DNA of 64,000 nucleotides from Udaeobacter sp963725505 (GTDB taxonomy: Bacteria > Verrucomicrobiota > Verrucomicrobiia > Chthoniobacterales > UBA10450), in assembly GCA_963725505.1 (NCBI GenBank), contig CAVRYN010000006.1:62001-126000 (forward strand), in the 5' to 3' direction. Under the pieces are notes generated by a model. That model saw only the letters and a program-made list of their open reading frames with translations, was not told the origin of the DNA and ran no database searches. Positions 16,347 through 23,959 of the stretch are shown here, piece after piece. How positions within the stretch are numbered: the first letter of the stretch is position 1; each line of letters starts with the position of its first letter. Both the position numbers and the translations under genes were made by a program.

Positions 16347-16877
16347 TTATTTTTTTTCATTCCATTTCAATACAACGCCGTGCATCACGCCGCCAATCTC
16401 GAGGAGTTTCTCTCTGTGATGGACCATGTCCGCGCGCGTGAAGCCGGTGATCGCATAATCTTTGCGCAGAAAGATCGCCTGTTCGGGGCAGACCTCTTCA
16501 CACATCCCGCAAAAAATGCAGCGGATCATGTCGATATCGAACGCTTCTGGAAATTTCTCGACTTTGGCGAAGCGATCTGCTGAGGGAATTTCGCCGGGAA
16601 TAATCTTGATTGCGCGTGGCGGACAAATGAATTCGCACAGCTGACACGCCACGCAGCGGACCCGGCCATCCTCGTCTCGCACGAGCGCAGGGGCGCCACG
16701 GTAGTGATCCGGCAGGCTGCTGTCCCATTTTTGCTCGGGATATTGCATCGTGACCTTGGTACGTCCGAGCAGCATGTTTTTGAAATGCTTAAACGTGATG
16801 GCCAGGCCGGCCACGATGGCGGGCAGATACAATCGCTCGCGCCAGTTCAATCTCGGTCGTGGGACAGTGACAGCCAT
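16347..16877 (-). CDS. nuoI: NADH-quinone oxidoreductase subunit I (two [4Fe-4S] clusters)
   Basis: 176 residues. Two ferredoxin-type cysteine sets bind the N6a and N6b clusters: CVACQLCEFICPPRAI (about residue 75-90) and CIFCGMCEEVCPEQAI (about residue 120-135), each with the fourth Cys followed by Pro. The N-terminal amphipathic helix includes LAITFKHFKNML. The protein passes electrons toward quinone from NuoG. C-terminus IGGVMHGVVLKWNEKK is repeated in diverged form beyond a palindrome downstream. Its ATG lies 70 bases after nuoH, with another palindrome between. Confidence 0.97.
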   Translation of the reverse strand: MAVTVPRPRLNWRERLYLPAIVAGLAITFKHFKNMLLGRTKVTMQYPEQKWDSSLPDHYRGAPALVRDEDGRVRCVACQLCEFICPPRAIKIIPGEIPSADRFAKVEKFPEAFDIDMIRCIFCGMCEEVCPEQAIFLRKDYAITGFTRADMVHHREKLLEIGGVMHGVVLKWNEKK

Positions 16878-16884
16878 GACTTTC

Positions 16885-16955
16885 TAATCTGGAAGCCAGG
16901 AATCCAGAATTAATGATTTTTCGATTCTTCCTGGTATCCTGGTTTCCAGATTCAT
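16885..16955. repeat. GGTTATGAATCTGGAAACCAGGA palindrome between nuoH and nuoI
   Basis: Arms AATCTGGAAGCCAGGAATCC and (reverse) AATCTGGAAACCAGGATACC pair over about 25 bases. The nuoH stop TGA (16954-16952) is part of the element (GGTTATGAATC). Arms of the same type flank the GxxExxY gene at 19769-20249, where the nuoF-frame stop is again formed by GGTTATGAATC. This is therefore a gene-less relative of that cassette. Confidence 0.7.
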
Positions 16956-18019
16956 AACCTTGAAGTGTAAAGAAGAATTGCTGCTACAAGAAAAATATTG
17001 ACTAGGGCGATTTCGAAAAAGAAAAGCCAGCCGAGCCGCATGAGTTGATCGTAACGAAAGCGCGGCAGCGTCCAGCGGACCCACATGAAGATGAAAATCA
17101 AGGCGGCGACTTTTGCGAAAAAGATTGCGATGTTGATCAGGCCGAAGATCCATCCGTGCGAGCCGTCGGGAATTCCAGGGAGATGCCAACCGCCTAAAAA
17201 CAATGTGACGATGACGGCCGAACCGGTGATCATCGCGGCGTATTCGCCGAGAAAATATAAGGCGAACTTCATCGAACTATATTCGATGTTGTAACCGCCA
17301 GCGAGTTCCTGCTCAGCTTCCGGCAGATCGAATGGCAGGCGGTTTGTCTCTGCAAAAATAGCAATCATGAACACGAGGAAGGAAATGATCATGGGAATCG
17401 TGAGCAGCCATTTCCACGGGTTCATCCAATCGCCGACAAACGGCGCGATGAACCAGCCGTGCTCGATCTGATAACGCACCACGCTGGTTAGCCGCAAATT
17501 TCCGACAACCAGAAAAACAGGAATGACTGCCAGCCCGAGCGAAAGCTCGTACGAAAGCATTTGCGCGCTGGAACGGATTCCGCCGAGGAATGGATATTTG
17601 GAGTTCGATGCCCAACCGCCGATCACGATTCCGTACACGCCGAGCGAGGCGATAGCGAACACGAAGAGGATTCCCACGTTGACATCGGCGATCACCATCG
17701 GGACGCCGAACAGGGTGCTGCCAAACGGGACCACCGCGATCGTGATGATGGCGGGCATTACAGCCAGACACGGCGCGAGCCAGTAGTAAAATGTGTTCGC
17801 CGCTCGCGGCGTGAAATCTTCTTTCAGCAGCAGTTTGAACATGTCCGCGATCGGCTGGAAGAGACCGGCAGGCCCCACGCGATTCGGTCCCAGCCGGTCC
17901 TGAATAAACGCGCTCACGCGTCGCTCGGCGTAAACCGCATACGAAACCATCGGCAGAATAACCACGAAGAGAATCCCGAGAATTTTCAGCAGCGAAGTGA
18001 TGATGAAAAAGGAATCCAT
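16952..18019 (-). CDS. nuoH: NADH-quinone oxidoreductase subunit H
   Basis: 355 residues, eight membrane helices, links the peripheral and membrane arms and forms much of the quinone chamber. Recognisable stretches: ERRVSAFIQDRLGPNRVGPA (about residue 32-51), ADMFKLLLKEDFTP, GGWASNSKYPFLGGIRSSAQ (about residue 130), and AETNRLPFDLPEAEQELAGG YN (about residue 225). The start lies 34 bases inside nuoG. The stop codon is supplied by the palindrome that follows. Confidence 0.97.
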   Translation of the reverse strand: MDSFFIITSLLKILGILFVVILPMVSYAVYAERRVSAFIQDRLGPNRVGPAGLFQPIADMFKLLLKEDFTPRAANTFYYWLAPCLAVMPAIITIAVVPFGSTLFGVPMVIADVNVGILFVFAIASLGVYGIVIGGWASNSKYPFLGGIRSSAQMLSYELSLGLAVIPVFLVVGNLRLTSVVRYQIEHGWFIAPFVGDWMNPWKWLLTIPMIISFLVFMIAIFAETNRLPFDLPEAEQELAGGYNIEYSSMKFALYFLGEYAAMITGSAVIVTLFLGGWHLPGIPDGSHGWIFGLINIAIFFAKVAALIFIFMWVRWTLPRFRYDQLMRLGWLFFFEIALVNIFLVAAILLYTSRL

Positions 18020-19734
18020 GTCAGGTTGACCGGACAGCGCGACGTGCTTGCCTGGATCGCGATCGCTTGCTCGATGGCTTCTTCGTCGCTGGGATGCATC
18101 GGCGGCAATTCTTCCATTTGCAAAATGTGCACGCCGAGGTCGCCGATTTTGCTCAAGGTCAATCCGGCGAATTGCGGGACTGTTTCGCTGATCCGGCGAA
18201 AAACATCATCCACCGACGAAAGCGAATCGCCTCCACCGACTGCTTGGAGCAAATCACGCAAAATCTCCCAATCATCGCGCGCATTCCCGGGCGGGCGCAC
18301 CGCGCGATTCAATCGTTGCAATCGGCCTTTGCCGTTGATCATCGAGCCGCGCTTTTCGGCAAAACCGCACGCGGGCAGAACAACGGTCGCTTTTTCAGTC
18401 GCCTCGTTCGACAAAACATTCATCGCGATGAGTGCAGGGAGGCGCGCGAGTTGTTCAACGGATATGCCGAGATGCATCGTGTTTTCTTTCAAAATCATCA
18501 GCGCTTTGACTTGTCCGGATTTTATAGCTTCAGCAATCGCCATGAGTTTCGCACCGGGCTCAGACGTCGATCTAAGAATCAAGCGCGCGCCGTTTGTGTT
18601 CGGGTTGCGGTCTTTGCTGAGCAAAATATCATCACTGGACCCGTGCCGCGGAACGATGTCGATCCACTGCACGCCCAACGACTTCGCCAGTTGCGACGTA
18701 AGCCAAAGCTCTTCATTGGTCATGCGCCCGGAAGCAATGATTCCAATTTCATGGCCGGCAAACTGCTTTAACTGAAGCGCCGCCTCCGCGATCGCCGTCG
18801 GCCAATCCACGGCGATCAGATTTCCCTCGGAGCGAATCTGCGGCTCGAGCAAACGGTTTTCGGCTTCGAGATATTTGAAGTTGAGTCGACCGTAATCGCA
18901 CATCCAGCAGGAGTTGACGTGATCGTTTTCCCGCGGCGTCTGCCGGTAAATGACGTCTTCGCGCGTGCCGATGATGGTGTTGCAGCCCGTTGCGCAACTG
19001 GTGCAGATGCTTTTTGTTTCTTTCAGGAACCAGACGCGCATCTTGAAACGAAAATCAGTCGAGGTGAGCGCGCCCACCGGGCAGATATCAACCGTGTTGA
19101 GAGAATAATTGTTCTCGAGCCGTTTGCCGGGATGCGCAGTTAGCACCGTGTAACTGCCGCGATCGACGAACCCAAGGACGTCATCGTGTGCGATCTCCTG
19201 ACAAAAGCGGATGCACCGCGAGCAGAGAATGCAACGCTCATCATCAAGCGTGACCCGCGGCCCGAGCACAACATTCTTGGGCTTCTTGACTTTGTTCTCG
19301 AGAAAACGCGATTTGGAGTTGCCGAAATCGACGCTGAATTCCTGCAAACGGCATTCGCCGGCCTGATCGCAAATCGGGCAATCGAGCGGATGATTGATAA
19401 GAAGGAATTCCATCACACCGCGCTGACATTCCTTAACAAGCGGCGAGTTGGTGCGAACCGCCATGCCTTCGGAAACATCTTGGGCGCAGGAAATCTGCGG
19501 ACGCGGTATCCAGTTGATGATCGGTTTGCCGTCAGCACCGAGCTCGGGTTTGCGATCCGGGCCGAGCCTCGGGAAGCCCATTTCGATCAAGCACATCCGG
19601 CAGTTGCCGGGCGAACTGAGCTTTTTGTGATAGCAGTAGCGCGGCACGAAAACACCCACCTGCGCGCACGCCTCGATCACGCGCGTGCCCTTGGGAAACT
19701 GATGCCACACGCCGTCGATCTGGACGTTGAACAT
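17986..19734 (-). CDS. nuoG: NADH-quinone oxidoreductase subunit G
   Basis: 582 residues, shorter than E. coli NuoG (about 900). The iron-sulfur N-terminal part is complete: [2Fe-2S] ligands in CAQVGVFVPRYCYHKKL and CRMCLIEM (to about residue 50), the His/Cys cluster in HPLDCPICDQAGEC (about residue 114-127), [4Fe-4S] ligands in CILCSRCIRFCQE (about residue 168) and CTSCATGCNTIIG (about residue 243, start of the molybdopterin-like domain). The molybdopterin-oxidoreductase domain is reduced to one core unit. The C-terminus FAGLTLSKIGDLGVHI is family-like, so I think the short form is natural. Start ATG at 19734; 34-base overlap with nuoH. Confidence 0.95.
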   Translation of the reverse strand: MFNVQIDGVWHQFPKGTRVIEACAQVGVFVPRYCYHKKLSSPGNCRMCLIEMGFPRLGPDRKPELGADGKPIINWIPRPQISCAQDVSEGMAVRTNSPLVKECQRGVMEFLLINHPLDCPICDQAGECRLQEFSVDFGNSKSRFLENKVKKPKNVVLGPRVTLDDERCILCSRCIRFCQEIAHDDVLGFVDRGSYTVLTAHPGKRLENNYSLNTVDICPVGALTSTDFRFKMRVWFLKETKSICTSCATGCNTIIGTREDVIYRQTPRENDHVNSCWMCDYGRLNFKYLEAENRLLEPQIRSEGNLIAVDWPTAIAEAALQLKQFAGHEIGIIASGRMTNEELWLTSQLAKSLGVQWIDIVPRHGSSDDILLSKDRNPNTNGARLILRSTSEPGAKLMAIAEAIKSGQVKALMILKENTMHLGISVEQLARLPALIAMNVLSNEATEKATVVLPACGFAEKRGSMINGKGRLQRLNRAVRPPGNARDDWEILRDLLQAVGGGDSLSSVDDVFRRISETVPQFAGLTLSKIGDLGVHILQMEELPPMHPSDEEAIEQAIAIQASTSRCPVNLTWIPFSSSLRC

Positions 19735-19768
19735 CGGAACTGATGATTCGTATCGGACATCTTTGAAT

Positions 19769-20249
19769 CGGAAAGCAGGAAACGCAGGAAATTTCAGTGT
19801 TACAGAATAATATTTGCTACTTTGGTCATTGCGTGGACTCTCGACGAACGCGTTTTACGGTCAGTCGCGCAGTCGACGAAAAGTTTAGCAACAGATCAGT
19901 CCTCGGATAATCCCGCTGCCTTCAAGTAGCAGCGGACAATTGCAAAGTGAATGTCCTCAATCGCGCTAATTGCCTTAAGCTCTACGACAATTTTCTGTTC
20001 GACGACGAAATCAACTCGATGTTCGCCAATCAGGTGATCACGATAGAACACCGGGAGTAGCTTTTGTCGGTCGAACCAAATGCAAGCCGCAGTGGCAAGT
20101 TCGACAGCGAGACCCTCTTCGTACATCGATTCGAGAAAACCTGGACCAAGCTCGCGGTGAACTCGAATGGCGGCAGCGATGATTCGACTCGGTAGATCTT
20201 TGAGTTCCGTCAATTCCGTTTTCCTGCGTTCCTGCTTTCCTCAGATTCA
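19769..20249. mobile_element. Putative small mobile cassette: inverted repeats around a GxxExxY gene
   Basis: GGAAAGCAGGAAACGCAGGA AA (19770-19791) and its near-exact reverse complement (TTTTCCTGCGTTCCTGCTTT CC, 20219-20240; one-base indel) bracket a GxxExxY gene within the nuo operon. The outer edge on the nuoF side continues as TCAGATTCATAACC, identical in its core to the outer edge of the gene-free palindrome at 16885-16955. No direct target duplication is obvious. I infer that a palindromic element family captured, or is propagated together with, the GxxExxY gene. Confidence 0.5.
19826..20213 (-). pseudogene. GxxExxY family protein (PDDEXK-like), frameshifted
   Basis: From a TTG at 20213 the frame encodes 105 residues: LPSRIIAAAIRVHRELGPGF LESMYEEGL (the GxxExxY hallmark is GFLESMY), then EHRVDFVVEQKIVVELKAIS, the nuclease-like D-x(n)-ExK core. 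It stops early at GLSED. Skipping one T after GGATTA restores RTDLLLNFSSTARLTVKRV followed by TGA at 19828-19826, the normal LLNF ending of the family. So one frameshift truncates the last ~23 residues. The family function is unproven. The ribosome site GCAGGAA is part of the flanking inverted repeat. The gene lies between nuoG and nuoEF on the same strand. Confidence 0.75.
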
Positions 20250-22239
20250 TAACCAGATCGTTCCTTTCGCGCCGGCTTTTTCCCATCCCGGATCGCGCGC
20301 CATGGGAACAGTAGGGATCGACTCCTCTTCGATTAATTCTTCCGATGTGTATTCGGGCGGAAGCGGCGGCGGGACCGGTTTCTGTGCGCGAGCGGCGAAT
20401 TCTTCAGGAAACTTTTCGACAAAACTTTGCGTCGGCCACGCGCACGCTTCGCCGAATGCGCAAATGGTCCGCCCAGCGATGTTGTCGCCGATGGTCTTGA
20501 GCGTGTGCGGATCTTCGACAACTCCGCCGCCAGCCAACATGCGGTCGGTGATTTTCTTCATCCAGAGCGAACCTTCTCGGCAAGGGCGTGCATTGGCCGC
20601 AGCTCTCGTGCGCGTAAAACTCGTTGATGTTATTCAACACCCAGACCATGTCGCGCGAATCGTCCAATACGATGACCCCGCCTGAACCGGCCATGGAGCC
20701 CGCCGCAGTCAGTGAATCGAAATCCATCGGGATCTCATCCATCAACAGCTCTCTTTCGATCGTCGATCCATCGGGTTGCCTCTGCTTGAGTTTAAATCGT
20801 TCGTCGGCGCGCAAAACCTTGGCAGAACTTCCGCCCGGAATGACTGCCTTTAATTTTCGACCCGGTCTTAAGCCGCCGGCCATCTCATAGATCAGCTGGC
20901 CCATCGTCACCGCCCCAACTTCAATTTCGAAGTAACCTGGTCGCTGAACGTCCCCGCTTACACACACAATGCGCGTGCCAGTGTTGTTAGGCCGGCCGAG
21001 GCGCGCATATTCCGCGCCGCCCATGGCGATAATATGTTTTACGGCACAGAGTGTTTCGACGTTGTTGACGATTGTCGGGCACATGTAGAGACCGAGCACT
21101 GCCGGGAAATACGGCGGCTTGATTCGCGGATAACCGCGCTTGCCTTCGAGCGATTCAATCAGGCCCGTTTCTTCGCCGCAAATGTAAGCGCCCGCGCCGC
21201 GATGAATGTAAATCTCGACGTCAAATCCAGAGCCCAGAATATTTTTTCCAAGGAAATTATGTTCACGCGCTTCTTCTATGGCGTGTTCGAGGATTTTCGC
21301 GCCCTCCGGGAATTCGCCTCGTATGTAGATGTAAGCCGTGCGCGCATTGAGCGCGTAACATGAAATCAAGATTCCTTCCAGGAGCTGGTGCGGGTCTTCG
21401 TGAATGATGTAGCGGTCCTTGAACGTGCCCGGCTCGGATTCGTCGGCGTTGCAGATCAGATAGACCGGCCGCTTTTCGTCCGGTTTGATGAAGCTCCATT
21501 TCAGACCACAGGAAAATCCTGCTCCGCCGCGGCCGCGAAGGCCGGAGTTCTTGACTTTGTTGACGATGTCACTGCGCGACATGGTCAGCGCTTGCTTCAA
21601 CTGCTCGTAACCGCCATCGCGCAGGTAACACTCGATGTCGGTTGTCCAATCCGTGCGTCCGATGTTTTTGTAAACCAAACGGTGTTCGAGAAGGTGAGGG
21701 GATGTTTGACGTTTGATGTTTGATGTTTGATTTCGGAGGAGATCGGCAATCGAATTTGGATCGAGTTGCTCATGCAGCTGTTCGCCAATCATGCACACGG
21801 GCGCGGTGCCGCAGCTCGCCAGGCATTCAACAAACTCGACGCTGTAGTTTCCATTCGCACTAACAGCAATGGGGTCATGAATTCCGTCGCCATCCGGCGG
21901 GCGCTGGATTTCAAGGGCAGCGCACAAATTTTCCATGAGCTCGAAGCCGCCAGCCATGGCGCAACTGAGTGTGCGGCAAACGCGGATATGGGTTTTGCCA
22001 GCCGGCTTCTGGCGAAACATTGGATAGAATGTCACCAATTCCAGAATATTGATCGGTTGCACGCCCAGCTTCTTCGCGATCCATAGCACGGCTTCGTCGC
22101 TGATGAAGCCGAAGTGTTCCTGCCACAAATGCAACAGCGGCATGGCTGCGCTTCGCCGGTGATCGCTCGGATAGCGCGCAATCGCGTCATCCATTTGCCG
22201 CTCCAGCTCGGCGGGAACAGCTATGCTCGTCGAGTCCAC
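20247..22239 (-). CDS. nuoEF: Fused NADH-quinone oxidoreductase subunits E and F (one frameshift)
   Basis: Residues 1 to about 165 are NuoE: thioredoxin-like, [2Fe-2S] ligands in CRTLSCAMAG and ECLASCGTAPVCM. From about residue 185 follows NuoF: RGRGGAGFSCGLKW (NADH/FMN site), CNADESEPGTFKDRY, YIRGEFPEGA, GAGAYICGEETGLIESLEG. No ATG separates them; the join NQTSNIKRQTSPHLLEH translates a 7-base tandem repeat. At SCGQCTP the frame is broken by one extra base (CCCTTGCCGAG for CCCTGCCGAG, near 20582); the other frame continues CREGSLWMKKITDRMLAGG to TGA at 20249-20247. As written, the third Cys of the N3 [4Fe-4S] cluster and the C-terminus are lost. NADH oxidation needs this subunit, so a sequence error is the simplest reading. 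Confidence 0.9.
21704..21731. repeat. Four tandem GTTTGAY heptamers in the NuoE-NuoF linker
   Basis: GTTTGAC GTTTGAT GTTTGAT GTTTGAT on the plus strand, inside the nuoEF frame (about residues 170-179). A related heptamer array (GTTGGAC/GTTGAGC, five units) occurs at 61575-61609 in an intergenic position. Confidence 0.85.
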
Positions 22240-22253
22240 CGAAAAGTGGTCGA

Positions 22254-22532
22254 TTAATCGGACAACGTGCTGTCTTTTGACTGCACTTTGTCGTCTTTAA
22301 AAACGACCGTGACTGTGTCCTTGCCCTGGCGATAAACGTAGGTCGTTTTTTTCATGATCACGAAATCCTCAGTGCTAAGAGACGCGGGCGAGCCCAAAAT
22401 CGATTCGACCTGTTTCTTCGACATGCCTTCCGTCACCTGATCTACGTTCGCTTTGGTGATGCGTTTGCTGGAACAGGAAACGCATAGCACGAGCAAGAGC
22501 ACAAATCTCGAGGCCGATTGCCAGATTGCCAT
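22254..22532 (-). CDS. Small lipoprotein with SmpA/BamE-like fold
   Basis: 92 residues. A lipoprotein signal (hydrophobic run LVLLLVLCV then the lipobox cysteine in CVSC-SSK near residue 20) precedes a BamE/SmpA-type domain: ITKANVDQVTEGMSKKQVES ILGSP, then KKTTYVYRQGKDTVTVVFKD and a short C-terminal tail. The motif 'V..GM(S/T)..QV...LG.P' is the family hallmark. I infer a membrane-anchored periplasmic protein. The ATG (22532-22530) comes right after the nuoD stop (TAACCATG), and nuoEF follows 14 bases on, so it is cotranscribed with complex I; whether it aids assembly is unknown. Confidence 0.82.
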   Translation of the reverse strand: MAIWQSASRFVLLLVLCVSCSSKRITKANVDQVTEGMSKKQVESILGSPASLSTEDFVIMKKTTYVYRQGKDTVTVVFKDDKVQSKDSTLSD

Positions 22533-22534
22533 GG

Positions 22535-23794
22535 TTATCTGTCGCATTCCCCCATGACGAAGTCCAGACTCCCTAACACGGCTGGCACGTCGCTCACCAT
22601 GCATCCGGGCAGAAGCTCGGGCAGGATGCTGAGGTTCACGAACGATGGAGCGCGAATTTTCAAACGATACGGCACGCCGCCGCCTCTGCTGTTGATGTAA
22701 AAGCCAAGCTCGCCCTTGGGATTTTCGGCCGCGAAATAAATCTCGCCCGGCGGCGCGTCGAGCCCTTCCGTTACCACAATGAAATGATGAATTAACTCCT
22801 CCATCTTCGTCATTACCCGTGACTTGGGCGGAGTCATGTTTTTCCAATCCGCGACATTGATCGGTCCGCCGGGCAGTTTATCGATCACTTGCCGCAAGAT
22901 CCGCACGCTTTGGCGCATCTCCTCGATCCGCACCAGATAGCGATCGTAACAATCACCCGCGCTGCCGATCACCACATCGAAATCGTAATGGTCATAGTCG
23001 AGATAGGGATGTTTGCGCCGCAAATCGTGTTCGATTCCGCTCCCGCGCAGGTTCGGGCCGGAAAGGGCATAAGCAATCGCGCGCTCCTTCGAGATGACGC
23101 CGATGTCTTTGGTTCGATCGACAAAAATTTTGTTCCGGGTCAGCAACCTGTCGCATTCGTTCAGGCTCGGCTCGAAATCGTCGAGGAATTTTTTCAATTG
23201 CGGAATGAAGCGCTCGGGCAAATCGCGGATTTGCCCGCCTACGCGTGTGTAGGAAGTGGTAAAACGCGCGCCGGTGAGCAACTCGAAAAGATCATAAAGT
23301 TTTTCGCGTTCAGTGAACGTATAGAGGAAGACCGTCATCGCGCCGAGATCGAGCGCCATCGAGCCAAGTCCCATCAGGTGCGAGGAAATGCGCGAGGTTT
23401 CACAGCAAATGGTGCGTATCGCTTTTCCGCGCGGCGGAATTTCCCAGCCCATCAATTTTTCCACGGCGAGCGCGTAAGCCACATTGTTCGAAAGCGGCGC
23501 GAGATAATCGAGCCGGTCAGTGTACGGGACAAACTGGTTGTATTGCATGTTCTCGGCGATTTTCTCGTCGCCGCGATGGAGAAAACCAATGTCAGGAGTG
23601 GCCTTGGTAATGATCTCGCCATCGAGCTCAAGCACCAGCCGCAACACGCCGTGCGTGGCCGGATGCGATGGTCCCATGTTCAGCACCATCTTCTCGCCGA
23701 TGTCGGCGTCAGCAGGTTCGCGCAGCGCCGCGTCGGCTGCGGCCACTCGCGTGACTGGGTCGGGCGATTCAATTTCGCGCGTCGTAAATGGCAT
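22535..23794 (-). CDS. nuoD: NADH-quinone oxidoreductase subunit D
   Basis: 419 residues, the 49-kDa-type subunit lining the quinone pocket. Motifs: NMGPSHPATHGVLRLVLELD (about residue 38-57, quinone-binding His), IGFLHRGDEKIAENMQYNQF (about residue 70), CCETSRISSHLMGLGSMALD, and the C-terminal FVMGECDR. It stands first in the operon: fabD is divergent 165 bases upstream, and there are no nuoA, nuoB or nuoC genes in the window. It is not fused to NuoC, since the N-terminal extension is only about 35 residues. Confidence 0.97.
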   Translation of the reverse strand: MPFTTREIESPDPVTRVAAADAALREPADADIGEKMVLNMGPSHPATHGVLRLVLELDGEIITKATPDIGFLHRGDEKIAENMQYNQFVPYTDRLDYLAPLSNNVAYALAVEKLMGWEIPPRGKAIRTICCETSRISSHLMGLGSMALDLGAMTVFLYTFTEREKLYDLFELLTGARFTTSYTRVGGQIRDLPERFIPQLKKFLDDFEPSLNECDRLLTRNKIFVDRTKDIGVISKERAIAYALSGPNLRGSGIEHDLRRKHPYLDYDHYDFDVVIGSAGDCYDRYLVRIEEMRQSVRILRQVIDKLPGGPINVADWKNMTPPKSRVMTKMEELIHHFIVVTEGLDAPPGEIYFAAENPKGELGFYINSRGGGVPYRLKIRAPSFVNLSILPELLPGCMVSDVPAVLGSLDFVMGECDR

Positions 23795-23959
23795 GAAAGC
23801 AGTTACAAAGTTAAAAGCGTTGGAGTGTCAAAACGTAACATTTACGCTGGCGAGTGAACCACCCCATGCAAGCTCAAATTGGTCGGGTCCGAGCGCCGGG
23901 CGCGCCTAACCGACTTCTCGATTGAATCGTCCAAGCTGGGCAACGATGATCAAGATTGA

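Noticed and set aside
17561..18775. 404-codon plus-strand open frame over nuoH and nuoG
   Set aside because: Antisense to two well-conserved genes; its sequence is a high-Arg/His/Ser mirror product with no domain. Long antisense frames are expected opposite GC-rich genes.
17986..19734. NuoG as a truncated pseudogene because it is ~580 residues
   Set aside because: All iron-sulfur motifs are present, the C-terminal GLTLSKIGDLGV is family-like, and the overlap with nuoH looks native.
22889..23857. 322-codon plus-strand open frame opposite nuoD
   Set aside because: Antisense shadow of nuoD; no ribosome site or protein-like pattern.
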